From Armillaria gallica (taxonomy: Eukaryota; Basidiomycota; Agaricomycetes; Agaricales; Physalacriaceae): a stretch of 64,000 nucleotides of DNA. The position numbers and the translations under genes were made by a program. Below are positions 1 to 13,004 of this stretch, in pieces; position 1 is the first letter of the stretch, and each line of letters starts with the position of its first letter. The stretch lies in contig JBANDB010000004.1 in assembly GCA_037576215.1 (NCBI GenBank), forward strand, positions 1,612,001 to 1,676,000. The letters are read 5' to 3'. A model generated the notes under the pieces. That model ran no database searches, was not told where the DNA came from, and saw only the letters and a list, made by a program, of their open reading frames with translations.

Positions 1-404
1 TATTTGTCCCAAATAGATGACCTCTGCCGAATACTGCCCGCTTCAATCCATCCTACTCATACTACCAAAATTTTACAGCTTTCAGTGCCGCGCGCTCAAA
101 ATCTTCCAGCTTACGGTATTCTTCTGCATTCGATATCACTGCCCCAGCGCTACCCAGTCTAGTATCGTCACGTATATGGTCGGTAGCTCACAGGATAGTA
201 TCATACATCCACGCCGATGTTCTATTGCGTTGAGACGTCGCTGATACTCGGTATCCTGCTCCGCTGCAGAAATATTCCCTGTCGCTATGTTCAGACGTGG
301 CGTGGGTTGAACAGGTTTTCGATCTGCCGTCTCACAGATGTGGCGGCTATTCGGTGGAAGCATGAGAGGGACGATTGAATGCGTAGTGATCATAACTGCA
401 GGTA

Positions 405-790
405 ATGGCACTGCGGAGCCTCTGTGATTCCTTCTTCTTTGAGGTCGTGCAGCGGACGACAGTGAATCTTTCAGTCAAGCGGAAATTTGTTCGTCCTGCT
501 TCATCTTTCTTTCTTAATCACGTTGGCCTCATTTACTTATTACAGAACCCGAACGTTGAAGGGAGACTCGTTTTCGAACATCTTTTTTTTTATTCTAGTG
601 GATCGCGATTGCCCTACATGGAAGAGGACACAGACAACCTCTGCATACAAGAATTTCAATGAGTAAAGCCCTCGGGTGTGCTCTTTCCGAAGACTCTCTT
701 CCGACTGACCTCTTTCCCGCAGACCCTCTTCGTCTCGCTCTCCGATCATATACATACACTATCTGATGCTTTCTGCGAGATGGAAAACAT
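405..790. repeat. Degenerate dispersed repeat, copy 1
   Basis: This stretch aligns by eye with 11440-11830, with the same order of landmarks. Both have a T-rich block, then a cagaa.ccgaa.gt.ga.ag.g segment, a run of T, and a block reading gacttctttcccgYagac...cttcgtctcgctctc. No reading frame is shared, so the two are old noncoding copies or relics of one decayed gene. The first 1.4 kb of the window otherwise holds only short open frames that look like chance. Confidence 0.45.
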
Positions 791-1462
791 CCAGATTGTG
801 GATGCAATGCGGGGATCTATGCCGTAAAGTTCGCTGCTGATAACGGTTCGTACTCGTCATCCATGTGCGACAACAAGCAAATCAACGTATCCACTAGCAA
901 CACGATATGTCGAGGTTTACAGCTGCTGAATGACTATCAGGAGGGTATGGCAAGGGTCTTTGAAGACATTCATTGGGCGTCTAGCTCTTGATGGTGGCTT
1001 AGCACTGGGAGCTATGTCGGTGGTTCCATATCGCCGTGATGATTCTTCAATATTACACACCTTCAGGTCATGAGTACTGGATGCAATACAATATCGACCC
1101 TTGCATTGCCTTTTTAGCGTCACGAGTTCTCCGGCTAGTATAACAAGTCGAATTGTAGGTTTGCATCAACGCGACAAGAAATCAGACCTCGAGTGTCTCT
1201 TAGAGCTTTACTAGCAAATGTTCGAGAGTGCATAGATCTACTCGTCACAAGGAGGCCACTTAGAAAGCATATTTTGCAAGGATCGGTGAATGAATTAAGG
1301 ATCAGCAAACCGGAGAGGTTATACGAATCTACTGATAGGCGCTCGTGAATACCTCGTTCCCTTTCACACGGCCCGAGGGGAAACCCCACCCTGTGCGCTC
1401 TCTTTATCTCAATCTCTATCCTTTCATTCTTGCTGTCTTCTTCTCGAATCTGTCTCATAACA

Positions 1463-2269
1463 ATGAGCAACAACAACACATCCAAAAATAGCATCGTACA
1501 TTATGGTTCGCTACCCCCCGTACATGTCCCAGACATCAACGCAGGTGGTGGAGTCGTCTTTCGAGCAGCCGAGCACGCTACACGTCTCCTCCAAGAGTTG
1601 GGCTATACGTGTGCCATCTTTGGCAGTGCGGCCTGTTTTCTTTATGGGAATGAACGTCTCCCAAATGTATGTATCCTCGCTCTTGTCGAGAAAGGTTAAG
1701 CCAATGTACCATTTAAGGATGTCGATATCCTCATCGCGACTTCTGAAGACCCGGAGGTGATCAAGCTCTTACTGGTCAACAAGAGTCCTCTCAATTTTTA
1801 CCTTGTACGGGCCAAGACACCTGGGGCGACTTACAAGGTGTTATGGTACCGACATTGTCAAACTATTGGACGAAGGGTCTTCACTAGGAAAACCAAAGTT
1901 GATATCGTCGTGGCTGGCACGATGATGCTACCCTCCCTATCATTGCAATCCATCATCATCAAGGGGACATTCCCCGTCGTCCCCCTAGAGGTTCTTCTCT
2001 TGCACAAGCTTCAAGGATTCTTCGATCATCTGATGGCTCCTGAGCTGCACAAGCAAAGAAAGGGACCTGTCGATGTAGCAGACATTCGAAGTACCCTCAA
2101 GATTGCGGTCCGGAGTCTGACAGGGACTGAGAGATTGTGGGCTCTGGTGGCGCTGGATTTCTTCGAGGAGGAATTCCAGCAGCTGACGTTGGATAGGGTG
2201 AAACTCTTCTGTTCTGTGTTTGCAGACTGTAGGGACGACTGGTACCAGCTGGGATTTGAGGTGGTGTAA
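1463..2269 (+). CDS. Nucleotidyltransferase-fold protein (fungal, uncharacterised)
   Basis: Two exons (1463-1666 and 1718-2269) are joined across a 51-bp GT-AG intron, phase 0, giving about 251 residues. The residues seen fit the minimal nucleotidyltransferase (MNT/Pol-beta-like) fold. There is a FGSAACFLYG glycine-serine motif at residues 53-62, a DVD pair at 69-71 placed exactly at the exon junction, and a third acidic position in KVDIVVAG at about 130. This is the G-S...D-x-D...D metal-binding pattern. A leucine-rich helical C-terminal half follows. No signal peptide or membrane segment is seen, so it is probably cytosolic or nuclear. The start is the ATG after a pyrimidine-rich leader. 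The substrate is unknown. In bacteria such folds act as antitoxins, toxins or tRNA/aminoglycoside modifiers, but no partner gene lies next to this one. Confidence 0.75.
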
Positions 2270-5006
2270 ATCGTTATGTGAATTTGGCCTTTGTACGATG
2301 GACTATTGTCTCACTACTACCTAGCTACTTTATTGGGTAGTACTATGCCAGTCTGAAGTTCGGTTTAAACCATTCGTCTTCCGGTACGAATTCGAATATT
2401 AAATTTCAACGACTCTATGCATCATGCAGCCAAGGATACCTAATCAATTCTATAACAGACCCTCTTCCCTTGGGTGAAACCGGAGCATGCGAGAAAGAAA
2501 GTCAACGAACAGCTCAGGTTCGTTCGAATTTAACGGAAAGTGCAATTCTTCCATGTGTGCAATGGATTCTGCACCGACGTTGTAGCCACAATGATTTTCC
2601 CTATTAACAGATTGGAGGATATCATCCGGTTGTGTGCAGCCTGTACTGAATTTATCGGAGTGTTTGTCACAAAACGCCCGACTCACGACCAACTGTAAAC
2701 TTGCTTAAGATGGAGAACAATGAGATTAGGTTTGGGATGACATGAATATCCTAGTAATACAGACGAGAGTACAGGCTGTTCTAGAATCATCACTGTTGGT
2801 CACCGATGCATTCATACGTTGTATATGGCGAGTATGGCAGTTGGTGACACGGTAACTGTAGAGACTGATAAGTTTAACAACTCCGAGCAGGCACTGAACA
2901 ACAGGCACGATCTACTCGGTAAATTGACTGTCGAATGAATCTTTCTACATCGCAGGTAGAACGCTTGGTAGGAAGCTTGTAACACCTTTGGCCTTGATGT
3001 GACCGAGCCATGACTTTTCCGATTTTCCGACACTCACAACTGAATTTGGTTATAACCATCACATCGTTCAGGTGGCGCAGTCCCGGAACGACGAAATCGA
3101 ACCACATTCACTCTGCCATCATAGACATCTATGAGTGGAATTAAGCGGGAGTAACAAAAGGACAGATAGTGCACACGACCAAACCTGGACGGGCGGACAT
3201 TCTTGATTCATCCATTCTACTGTGCAAATTCTCGAAAAGCCAATCGATGCTTACACTGCAGAGGCCGGTACATTTTTAATGGCCTAAATCGGAACCTTAA
3301 ATGGTTTCGATTTCAGCTTCAGTTTTTACGCCCTTGTTTTCCCCGCTGTAAAACGAAAAGGTACCTCAAGTCCATTGTTCTATGGGGGGAAAAGTTTTTC
3401 ATACCGTTTTACTGATGGCCTTTTCAGGACCGAGAAAGGCTTCGCTAAATCAAAACCTTTTAAGGTTTCGTTTTTTACCAGCTAAAATGAACTGGCCTCT
3501 GCTGTGTTACGACAAATCTCCTTGCTTTCTTCATACGCGTTCCACAGGCTAAAACTCGTGGGTATTGATAAGAGCACTAGCAAAGATGGTTCATAACCAC
3601 AAAGACGAGGTAGCATAGTCCAGCGAGAATGCTGATGGGCTGCCGCACAACCGAGAGCGGCCGAATATCGCACAGATGAAGGCTTCCAGCTAGAACACAG
3701 TGGTGGAGCAGTACTTAGACTTCATGAAGAAAATCCACGTCGAAAATGCGGCTAGCGATTTTCAGAGATACCACACAGGAGCTTGAGTCGCGTCTCGCTG
3801 GCTTCAGATGTTAGGCAACTTTGGGTATTGTGATTTGAATGCCATGCACTCCAGCTGTTAGGCTGTTAGTCACTAGGTAGACAAACTCACGAGGAGCTTT
3901 CCCTGCCTGTGCGCTGTATTTATACTATTTACTTCCTAATATATTCTCTTTCTACCCATTTCCTCCGGATTCTGCCTTACTAAGCATGCCGAGACATGCC
4001 GTATCACTGGAATATCACAACATTGGGAAATACAGTACAGTCATCACCCGGTCTTTTGTACACCACTATTCCTTTATACATTTGAATATAACTTCTCTTG
4101 CTGCTATGTTATGGTTCCAATTTTATTTTTATCTTACAGAGTACAATATAGGCCATCATATCACCAACAAGAATGAAGTTAAGGAGACTTGTATCGGTCA
4201 GGAAAAAATCAATAGTGACTGATATGAATTTCGGAAAAACACAAATACAGGATTAGACAAGAGTGAGGGTGCTGGGTAGCATAAATTGGTATTTGAAATT
4301 GTTCTACTAGCTATAAGGACATATTTCTCCTGCGGAACCATGGGCCAGAGACTGCTCGTTGTGGTGCTATGGGCAAAACGAGCCCGAACCACTCTCCAGA
4401 GCCGTGAGAAATTAATCCAAATCGGGAAAAGGTCATCCAAATTTGGCGTACGGAAGCCGGTGTACAGAGGTCCCGGTAACCGGTAAATTTGGACTTTCAT
4501 CGAAAAAATTCACCGCGCTATCAAATCATTATAGAATCACCCCAAACTTATAATGTACACTCTTAAATATATCATTGACATTATGACATACTTTTTTGGA
4601 TGAAAGGTGGATGAGGGAGGCTTTGAAATCCACCAGAAATTTGCCTGTACAACAGACCGGGTGATGACTGTAAACGGAGAAAACATGACCAGCACTACAT
4701 ACGTAATGTACCACAACACCTCCTTCACGCCACATTCACTGTCAGGTCTTCCCCTTTTGATTGTGATGGTGGACTGGAAGCAAAGCGTGTACGCCGAAGA
4801 ACATGATGTCATCATTATGCCGAAATCGGCCGAAGCTCCTCTTTCCATGTTGCCGCGTCGATAGCCTTTGCGCTGCTCTCCTCAAATCTCTGCCGATGGC
4901 TTCTTGTCAGTGCCTGCGAAATTCAAAATAATACCACGTTTTCTATCAGTCGCCATTCCATAGAATTCCCGGCACGAGCCATTCTCGTTACCGTCCGCCT
5001 AGGATA
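2270..5006. other. No recognisable gene
   Basis: Only short overlapping open frames on both strands, none with recognisable motifs or plausible splice chains. It reads as decayed intergenic DNA between the nucleotidyltransferase gene and the first MITE. Confidence 0.5.
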
Positions 5007-5579
5007 CTGTACTATTTCGACCTTAAGTTCACATAACGTGTCACAGAGGCCTGTGAAACGAAGATATGCATACCTCATAGCATGTCACAGCTTACAGTGA
5101 AGAGTTGAAAGAAAATTTTAAATCAATGCCATTTTTGAGCAAGGAATAACGAAATACACATCTCCGAGCGTCTATACGCGTTCCCAGATGTTTCCGTCAT
5201 ATCAGCAATTTGGTTTTATGATATGGCCTCAACAAGACTAATACTATGAAAGTTGTTGGTATCAAGTTGGAATGCAGAAATAGCACTAATATTAGAAATT
5301 TAATTGACCTGTTCTCTTGCCGACGTTCGGCCCTTCCGGCGAATTCTCTATTCAGCAACCCACGACGTCACCGCTGAGTGGGAAAAAAGTACATTTACAA
5401 AGGATTGAACTCACGACCTAGATATTTAGTCACAGAAGATAACTAAAGGCCACAATAGTGATGAAGATATACAATATGAAGATGGGCATTCCCTGTCACA
5501 GCCATCCATGAACATCTGCTTGGCTGAAGATGTTGCGTAACATGTCACAAGCCATGAACGTAAGGTCGAAATAGTACAG
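5007..5579. mobile_element. TA-flanked MITE (family T, copy 1)
   Basis: Terminal inverted repeats of about 26 bp begin CTGTACTATTTCGACCTTA at 5007 and end with the reverse complement at 5579. The outer 19 bases match perfectly and one inner mismatch follows. TA dinucleotides flank both ends (5005-5006 and 5580-5581), consistent with a Tc1/mariner-like target duplication. No transposase frame is inside, so it is non-autonomous. Near 5395-5455 the minus strand contains GAGTTCAATCC, like a tRNA B box. The same terminal repeat, with one base changed, bounds 48929-49420. Confidence 0.7.
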
Positions 5580-5581
5580 TA

Positions 5582-7484
5582 CAGTATACACTTGCAACTT
5601 CATCGGTATCTGTCTAGAAATCGTCATCAAGCATGGTCTCAGTGTGCAGTCCTTTCGAACACAACTTTCGTCCCTTGCGCGTAACGACGATGCACATTCA
5701 GCCAGAACCCTGTATTGTGAGGTGCATCTACGCCATTTTTGAGGTGGGCTCCTCAGTTTTATCTAACCTATATATTCAAGATTTGGTTGCTCTTTTCCCC
5801 TGCCGTGAACTTCGCTATCTGTAAATTGAACATGCCACGCATTCGTCCATCCCGTCACTTCTGCTCGATTCTGCTCGTAGATATCTTGTTCCAAATTCGC
5901 CTTGCCCGGGCTACTCAACTTGAATACCGCCTTCCCCCAAGATGCGGCGAAGTGACTAGGCTCGTCGCACAAAGCTAATAGTGCCGAAAGACTTTTTCTA
6001 CTACTGAACTAGTGGATTCTACGTACGTAGTCTTCAACTTCCTCTGGACATCTTCGAGCTCATCTACCCTTTACAGCCATGAACACCGTCTACAGCGGTC
6101 ACGAAGTCCCGTTGTCCATATCTTACAATCCTAATATGGACACATCTTACTCGCTGTACTGGTTTTGGTCTCCTCCCTCAGACTCTCTTCCTACTCGGGA
6201 CATCCGTCGCATCTTTTGCTTGTCGTCGTCCTGGAGCAAGATCGTTCTATGATCCAGTCAAGGTTGCGATCCCTCTACTTTACCCTCGTTAGCTTCAATT
6301 TCTTTTCATCTGCAGCAGCCACTTATGTTCGCTCTCTATTCCGTACGAGCCGAGTCACTGATGCCTTGAGTATGTCCGGGTGCTATCTATGAAAAGTGGT
6401 TGTAGCCCTCATTGTTTTTCATGATCCTAACCAGTCAAACTCTCTTTTCGTCGATCTTCCGAGCTCCTGACACCGACGAAAACAATTAAGCTAGGACTGA
6501 AATCTGAAAGTCACAGTAAGGTTTTTTTTTTTTGCTTGGGGTCAATGGCTTGAACGTATTTCTATGCGCTCCCTGGAGTCTTCAATGCGATGGAAAGAGT
6601 TTCTAGTGAGTTTCTCCCCGAAAAATCAGGGCCTTTTCTTATCTTGTCGTCGTTTGAAATCTAATGCTGTTCGAGGCCCCATCTCGCAGTAAGAATTAGC
6701 GCAGTATTTTTTAACACGGACATGATTGCCAGGAACGCTGGCGATGGCAGAAGTGATCCCCCAAGCCACGATGGCCGTCTACAATTCATTTGAAGAGATT
6801 TATGGGTATGCGCTTGTCCGGAAATGTGTTATTAGGTGCGTCTGTTTCCTGTCTCTTACTGGCCATCCTTAAAATAGTCATCTTTGGGAAGGCTTGTCAC
6901 ACAGAATTTAATGTGATTGAAAGCTCACAGTTCAGGCGAATTCGTTTGTCCTCGTCGCTTCGAAGAACAAAGTCTGGACGGCCTCTTGGCAAGGCATATG
7001 TCGAGGCTACGAAATCGAACGACTCTTCGGCTATTTACCTGATTCAGGCCTATGAGTGTCGTCGATGGTAGTTCTGAAGTCTTTCTTCTGTCTCGCAGGG
7101 TTTGTTCCACCATTTGACGCTAAGTGTGTGTTGCATACCATCCATATGTTGGTCGCTGAGCGCATGTAACGCTGCCTCCAGCATAATATATAACAAAGAC
7201 TAGGTGAACGATGAACGCGCGCTGCGTATTGTACCTCTTTTTGATGTCCATGCATTTGTTAGCACGGTTTTGGCTCTCGAGCGTATCAAATTCTCTTCGA
7301 GAGACGCCTCGCGGCTATTTTCAAGGATATAGCGCCTCATACCTGAGCGTAGTATGTGGCCTTTATTTCAACAAGCTCGTTGAAGTTTGTTAATCACTTC
7401 CTGCCCTCATTATGGGCTCTTTATTAGCGTTGCGACGATTATTGAATCCGTACTATCAAAAGACACCACAGAAGTACGTGAGCC
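5582..7484. other. Decayed intergenic DNA with a dispersed repeat copy
   Basis: No gene is supported. At about 6020-6120 there is a segment (ctcatctaccctttacagcc, then atgaacaccgtctacagcgg) that recurs in diverged form at 18981-19085 and 34970-35075, and more weakly at 33868-33965. Open frames here are short and not conserved between those copies. Confidence 0.4.
6020..6120 (+). repeat. Dispersed decayed unit, copy 1
   Basis: Shares the pattern ctc-at-c..ccYttTAcagcc-atgaa-c....gtctA-agc-gtcac with the copies near 19.0 and 35.0 kb. All three lie in the same orientation. The shared core is about 100 bp and the flanks are weakly alike, which suggests old copies of a longer sequence. Confidence 0.4.
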
Positions 7485-9149
7485 TCAGACAAGAAATGTC
7501 TTGGTATTCGTAACAATACCTAGATCGTGCAGCCTCTTCACTTCCTTCGTGTTGTCCATCATGAACACCGACACTTTCTTGAACATATCCCCTGGAAGTA
7601 TTTCCCCAACAACCCAGCATTGCCGCTCTTCGGGTATCCCCTGATGATCACATGGATTACTGCCTACCAGCGTGTATAAGCCCTCTGGTATTGGGTATCG
7701 GTGAGCGGCGACGATCTTGAATGTGTGCTTTACGTCAGTAGTATCTTCGACGACCAACTCCCCCTGTCGACGCTTCCTCTCGGGTGATTCTTCGGCCAAT
7801 CCCCGTATATAACCCGAATCAATGCAGGATCCATCATACCAGTCGGCATCGTTCTCCTTCGTACGCCGAAGGAACCCGACCCAGCCGCCAGTAAGGTGCG
7901 ACGGCGGGAGCGCCTCAGTCATGGCTTGCTTCCATGATGGTCGCCAACACTTGCTCCCATTCCCGGCTTTAGGATACAGGAAGAACATGTGCCCTCTATA
8001 TGTTATATTCATCTCGTCGACCAGTGCCGTCCACGCTTCCTCTTGAGATTGCGTCGCATGGTATGTCGGTAGTTCATCCATCCACAGGAGATAAGACAGA
8101 CCTGCAACCTTATCCACAGGATTCGTCGACACACGCCTCTGCATCTCTGACAAGGCACTAAACACAGGCATCCCCAGCCCACCCACGCTTTTGTTCTCCC
8201 GCAGCCATGACAATTGACTCTCAACCCTCGTTTGCATCTCCTTTTCCATGATCCTGTCATCACCTGTATCCCCACCAATAAGCATACGATGCTGAATCTC
8301 CTGAAGTGTCCACGCCCGTCGGAACCAGCATGTATCACTCTCGAAGTCGCTAGCTTTCAAACTCAATGGACGCCCTAGCCCACTGAAGTAGCACACCAAC
8401 CGGCCGTGTGCCATGCGATATACTCGCCCGATGGTTGGTACATCCAGCTTCCATTCATCCAAATGCAGATCGTCTCTTTTCCCAGACACCTGTCGCAAAC
8501 AGAGAATGTCCAACCACACGTACTCTGCCCCAAGATTCAGCATCTCGATGCGGATGAGGTCAAGGTTTGCGTCCTTTGGTATAGGCACTGGCCATTCATA
8601 TCCGTTAATGGGTGTTTGCACATCCATGCGATCCTCTTTTTCCATCCAAGCATGCGATATTGCTGATGGATACTGACGTGCAACCCACCATGGGATTACC
8701 CTGTTGCCGTACAGATCCCAGACGCGTCGAGGAGGCAGTAGACGACTGATTATCTTGTTATTTACCAGTACGTCTTGCCTCATCTGCCGATCCCATGCTT
8801 CGCGGGTATGTAACTTGTCTTGAATGCCCGTCAAGTCGTTGTACCAGAATGGGCGGAGACGACTAAAAACTGTGCCAAAGTCATAGTCCTTGAGGATGTA
8901 GGCTTCACGGAGAGAGGATAGAGAGTGGATTTCTAGGGTGTATGACGTGCCGAGTATAGCATTCAGTTTCCCTACAAGTCCTTTGACACCGAGATGGGTA
9001 CAGGGAGTGTCGGCAAGTGAGGATGGTATGACTGGATCTCTACCAGTGTAGTCCCGTTGATTTAGTACAGAAATGGATGGTTCTAGTTCACCAGCCTCGG
9101 TGAAAGCAGAGAGGGTGACCTCGGGAAGATTTGCATATTTGAGACGCAT
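7485..9149 (-). CDS. HET-domain (heterokaryon incompatibility-like) protein
   Basis: An uninterrupted 554-residue frame. HET-type landmarks appear in order: VWDLYGNR at 143-150, AISHAW at 163-168, YVWLDILCL at 210-218 and WFRRAWTLQEI at 275-285. A C-terminal region follows that is shared with the paralogue at 41532-43523. In filamentous fungi HET domains act in non-self recognition and trigger regulated cell death after incompatible fusion; a role here is inferred from the domain only. The first residues align with the second exon of the paralogue, and a TTCAG acceptor lies just upstream of the ATG. The true protein may therefore have a further 5' exon; none matching the paralogue's first exon was found between 9150 and 9500. 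No signal peptide or membrane segment is seen. Confidence 0.85.
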   Translation of the reverse strand: MRLKYANLPEVTLSAFTEAGELEPSISVLNQRDYTGRDPVIPSSLADTPCTHLGVKGLVGKLNAILGTSYTLEIHSLSSLREAYILKDYDFGTVFSRLRPFWYNDLTGIQDKLHTREAWDRQMRQDVLVNNKIISRLLPPRRVWDLYGNRVIPWWVARQYPSAISHAWMEKEDRMDVQTPINGYEWPVPIPKDANLDLIRIEMLNLGAEYVWLDILCLRQVSGKRDDLHLDEWKLDVPTIGRVYRMAHGRLVCYFSGLGRPLSLKASDFESDTCWFRRAWTLQEIQHRMLIGGDTGDDRIMEKEMQTRVESQLSWLRENKSVGGLGMPVFSALSEMQRRVSTNPVDKVAGLSYLLWMDELPTYHATQSQEEAWTALVDEMNITYRGHMFFLYPKAGNGSKCWRPSWKQAMTEALPPSHLTGGWVGFLRRTKENDADWYDGSCIDSGYIRGLAEESPERKRRQGELVVEDTTDVKHTFKIVAAHRYPIPEGLYTLVGSNPCDHQGIPEERQCWVVGEILPGDMFKKVSVFMMDNTKEVKRLHDLGIVTNTKTFLV

Positions 9150-12100
9150 GTTTTCGTACTGAACTACGTTAGTTTCTACCCGTACATTGGTGTTATTACG
9201 TGCTTACATGTTCATGTCCTTGACCTACTCCGTGTACATCATTGCTATAACGATCCCACCATTCTTTCCCGTTCATTTCGAAATTTCCAAAGTCTTAGCG
9301 AAATGAGGGCGCGAAGATGAACGGTTACAAAGTGGCGCGTAATATTGTAGCCCCTCTTGGAACGGATTTGGTGTGTGTGTACGGTTACTCAGCAGAGGAT
9401 TGAAGGAACTCGTCCTCGTGATAGGAAGAAAACAGTAGTTGCTGTGCTGGACCGGCCCCATCAAAGTGCATCGCAACGGCCAGGGCCCTGCATTCGCGAA
9501 AATAGACGCTCGAAATTTTAATCCAGCCTTCCACGTTTCTTCACGTAATCTACCAACTCCTTTTCTATGTGAGATCGATGCCAGATATGGATCATTTTGA
9601 ATACCAATGCGTCATCAAAACACCAATCCGATCCCACTGACATCGGAGAAGTCGTAAGGTTCCTCATTTAGATTTGTCTAGAAGTGCGTTCAATTCGAGA
9701 TGGGAAGGTATATTCGACTAAATGGTCACATTGAAACTGCATTGAAAAGAAGCGAGATCCAGCGACATGCTCACCTTTGATAGACGCCCACACCACCTCT
9801 CACTGTATCTCCTCGGTTGACTTTCTGATGCGCTTGCCAGACTCCACGGTAATGATCGTGACAGCACTGTCTGGCAATCGTAGCGATTGAGATGCTACTG
9901 GCATTAGAACTGGGCGAGGGAACACCGTATCCCATTATGGGTAATCAACAAGTCGACCTCGGACGGCCATCTATAATCTATATCAGCTTAATACTACAGA
10001 GAAACAACACAAACCAAGGGAAAACATTTTATCTGCTTAGGCGAGCTTGGCGGTACGTTTGACTTAGATTGACGCGGCACAACCCGCAGCTGCTATGAGG
10101 CCCAGGTTTACGAATCTGAGTTTGGTTTCACGACTCGCACAACAACCTGATATCACGACTTCGCCCTCAGACGCGTATGATAAACTCTATTTCTAAGTAC
10201 GAAGTGAGAAACGGGAAAAGACGGGAACGGTATGCATATAAAAGTCTGACCTCGACACTTAGCCATATTCCATAAACTGCTGTCACCTGTACGGCCTTAG
10301 AATTTTGAAGGTCGCCATAGAACCAGGTTGCAGAGGTGGCAAGGTGAGGGCGACGCGTCCATAACACGTAAATGGACGCGACGGAGAACAGCGTCGCGTC
10401 GCGAAGTCATAAGTACTTCAGGAAAAGTTCGGGACGGAAATAGCCGAGAGTAGTGATGGCTTACGTCACCTCCATTGCTCGTCTTCGCCGTTGACGAGCA
10501 CTGCTGCAACCTTTAACACGCACCCCACCTGGGTGCAAGATCCCTTTATAATTATTGGCTCCCATGGCTCTTTCCCCGACCACTGTCCTCCACAACGATC
10601 TGGCACCAATTCTGTCGAAAATTCCAATCAAACACGAAGGAAAGAGGGCGCAACGGAGCGAACGCATTAAGAGCCTGAGGCACGTCGACAAGTGAAGGGT
10701 GTGCTTACTATCGGAGGGCGGACCTTCGGCTTCAGAAGGAACATGGTATGCCGGTCTTGCCTCTTCTGCTTACCATATTTCCACAAAGTCGTCTAAGACG
10801 ATCTCCAGCTGCTGCATTGTCGTCTTGGAATGACCCATCAAGGCAAGATTGTGACCACCTTGAATTCATCCGCTTTGCACGGAGTTTCTTCTGCCAGAGT
10901 TCCCCTAACAAGGAGATGCAGGCACGTGCATTCTTACCTCGGACGCTTTGTCTGACCGTATATACCAAAAGATTCGATTACTCGGCGAACATTTGCACCG
11001 GACAACGTCGTTTCAACATTCGACAATTCATTCACGGAATTCTTACCTATGTTCTATGCCGCCTTCGGAAGCCCTCCGGTCCTCGATGCAAATTAACGGC
11101 TACAAATAAGAACTTGAACCGTGCAAGAGGACACGAACTTCATCGCCCGTTCCCATCCAGCTTAACCGCTCTACAACGTCGCCAGATTCAAGTAGGTGAG
11201 CGACTTTCCGCGTCGGGACCAGCCAACTGAAATAGTCAAACACAGTTCTATCACTGTGATGCCATTTCTCTGAGACGTGTACTGTTGGATAATGGTGTAT
11301 CTCGGTCCTAGGTGGGTGCTCACTTTCGCCTCGGAGTATGTTCTCATGCTGATACCCTCACGTATCAATTAGGTCGATTATGCCTCTGGAGAACTGTTGA
11401 CTTGGTGGGGAGCGCGAGCAACGGAAGTCTGTTTCAAATGATCAACGCAAGTAGGAAGGGAAGTTGTCATGTGGTAGCGTCGAGTGGTACGGTGCTGGCC
11501 ACGCAGAAATTCGTGAGTTCGGCCTCGTCGTTCTTTGTTGATCTTTTTGACATCATTGATCCGTCGCAGAAACCGAATGTCGAGAGGACACTTGCTGTCA
11601 AACTATATATTTTTCTTTGCTGCAGCGCGTGACGGCAAGGATATCGATGGGCTTAACCTGCTGGGGTACGTTCCTTTTGACAATCCATTCGTCTCGTCTG
11701 ACTTCTTTCCCGTAGACTCTTCGTCTCGCTCTCAGACCCGGAGACAGACCATATACAATGATTCTGACTTAATCACTCTCGTCCTTCCGCACTCTATGCT
11801 CAGAGATGTATGTGACAGTGCTATGTGCCGATAATGTGGTCGTTATGGTGAACACATGGTCACCGGGTGACATCAAAGGAGGAATGCGAAATCGTAAAGC
11901 GGTCATCTTCTACTTGTTTTTCAAATTTCAGAGCCCCGGGTCGCGTAGCTCAAGTTGAGCTTTGTTGAAGCACTGTATTCACCTGTATCTACTGATTACT
12001 ATGTATAGATGCTCGTTATTCCCCGACGTGCCCCCTTCGTATTGCTCTGGACGACAGAATGCGTGATCAAGTTTGACGCAACACTTCAACTCGTGTTCTT

Positions 12101-13004
12101 CGCCAGGTAGGTTACAAAGGTCACAGCTTTGTTCTTTCTCATGTCGACAAATATGTCCCAAGTTCTCGAATTCGTAGGTGAATATCTACAGCCGGCTCCG
12201 CAATATATCGCCTCTGTACTGCATATCCTGCATGAGATGAGTAGAAATATTGCAGTTCTCCGAGAGCGTGTCGCTAAATCAGCACCATCGGGAGCTTCCA
12301 TTCCATCCGAGTTCCACATAAACAGCATGAAGCGGGGTTCGGCGAGGCTGGAGACATCTAATCACAAAGCGAGAGAACGAGAGAGAAGCCAGAAGAATCC
12401 TTGTATAATTTTACTTTATATTCTTGCTGACTGGGGTCAATGGAAACTACGCATGCAGAATACCCAGGTTTATTAGTGGGGATCCTGGGGAAGACATTTC
12501 TATGTATATTTACTCGCTGAAAATCGTTGAAATACTATTCGTCGCTGTTGATTGGAAAGATTGTCTCGCCTTGACAATCCACCACGAGTCGTACGAAGTC
12601 TTGATGGCATCGCGGATGCTTCAGTATTCCACGGAATCCAGATATACATCTAACGTCGGACGTACGTCCCTACGAAAATGTCTCCGCAGGCTTGTCCCTG
12701 ACATGTCTGGATACGCCCAGTTATACTGTCGAAGAGAGGCTTCTCTCGCGTCCCAGTACTTTGTCCCCGCCTGTATTAGCTATTCTCGATGATGTAAAGT
12801 GCAGATTGAGTATGTTAGACTGGCATTCTTCGTCCTTCTGTGATCAGACTCGCTTGAAACGCTATTTGTGTACGTCTTTTCTCAGACTCCCAGCCATTCT
12901 GGATGCTCCCTGAAGTTAGCTATAGCCATACCCTGCCGATTTCCATCCCCAGAACAATCCATTTTCCCTTGGCACAGTGAACCGCCGACATTGGATGCTA
13001 AATA
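9150..13004. other. No recognisable gene
   Basis: Many short open frames on both strands but none with a family signature. The segment 11440-11830 is the second copy of the degenerate repeat at 405-790. The frame at 12129-12476 has a helical-looking start but no splice partners or motif to support it. Confidence 0.45.
11440..11830. repeat. Degenerate dispersed repeat, copy 2
   Basis: Pairs with 405-790 in the same orientation. The best-kept part is the block reading gacttctttcccgtagac followed by cttcgtctcgctctc. Similarity is visible but patchy, so it is an old duplication. Confidence 0.45.

Noticed and set aside
5395..5455. tRNA-like stretch on the minus strand with a GAGTTCAATCC B-box-like motif inside the first MITE
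   Set aside because: No acceptor stem pairing and no good A box or anticodon arm could be made; probably a chance or a very old tRNA-derived fragment.
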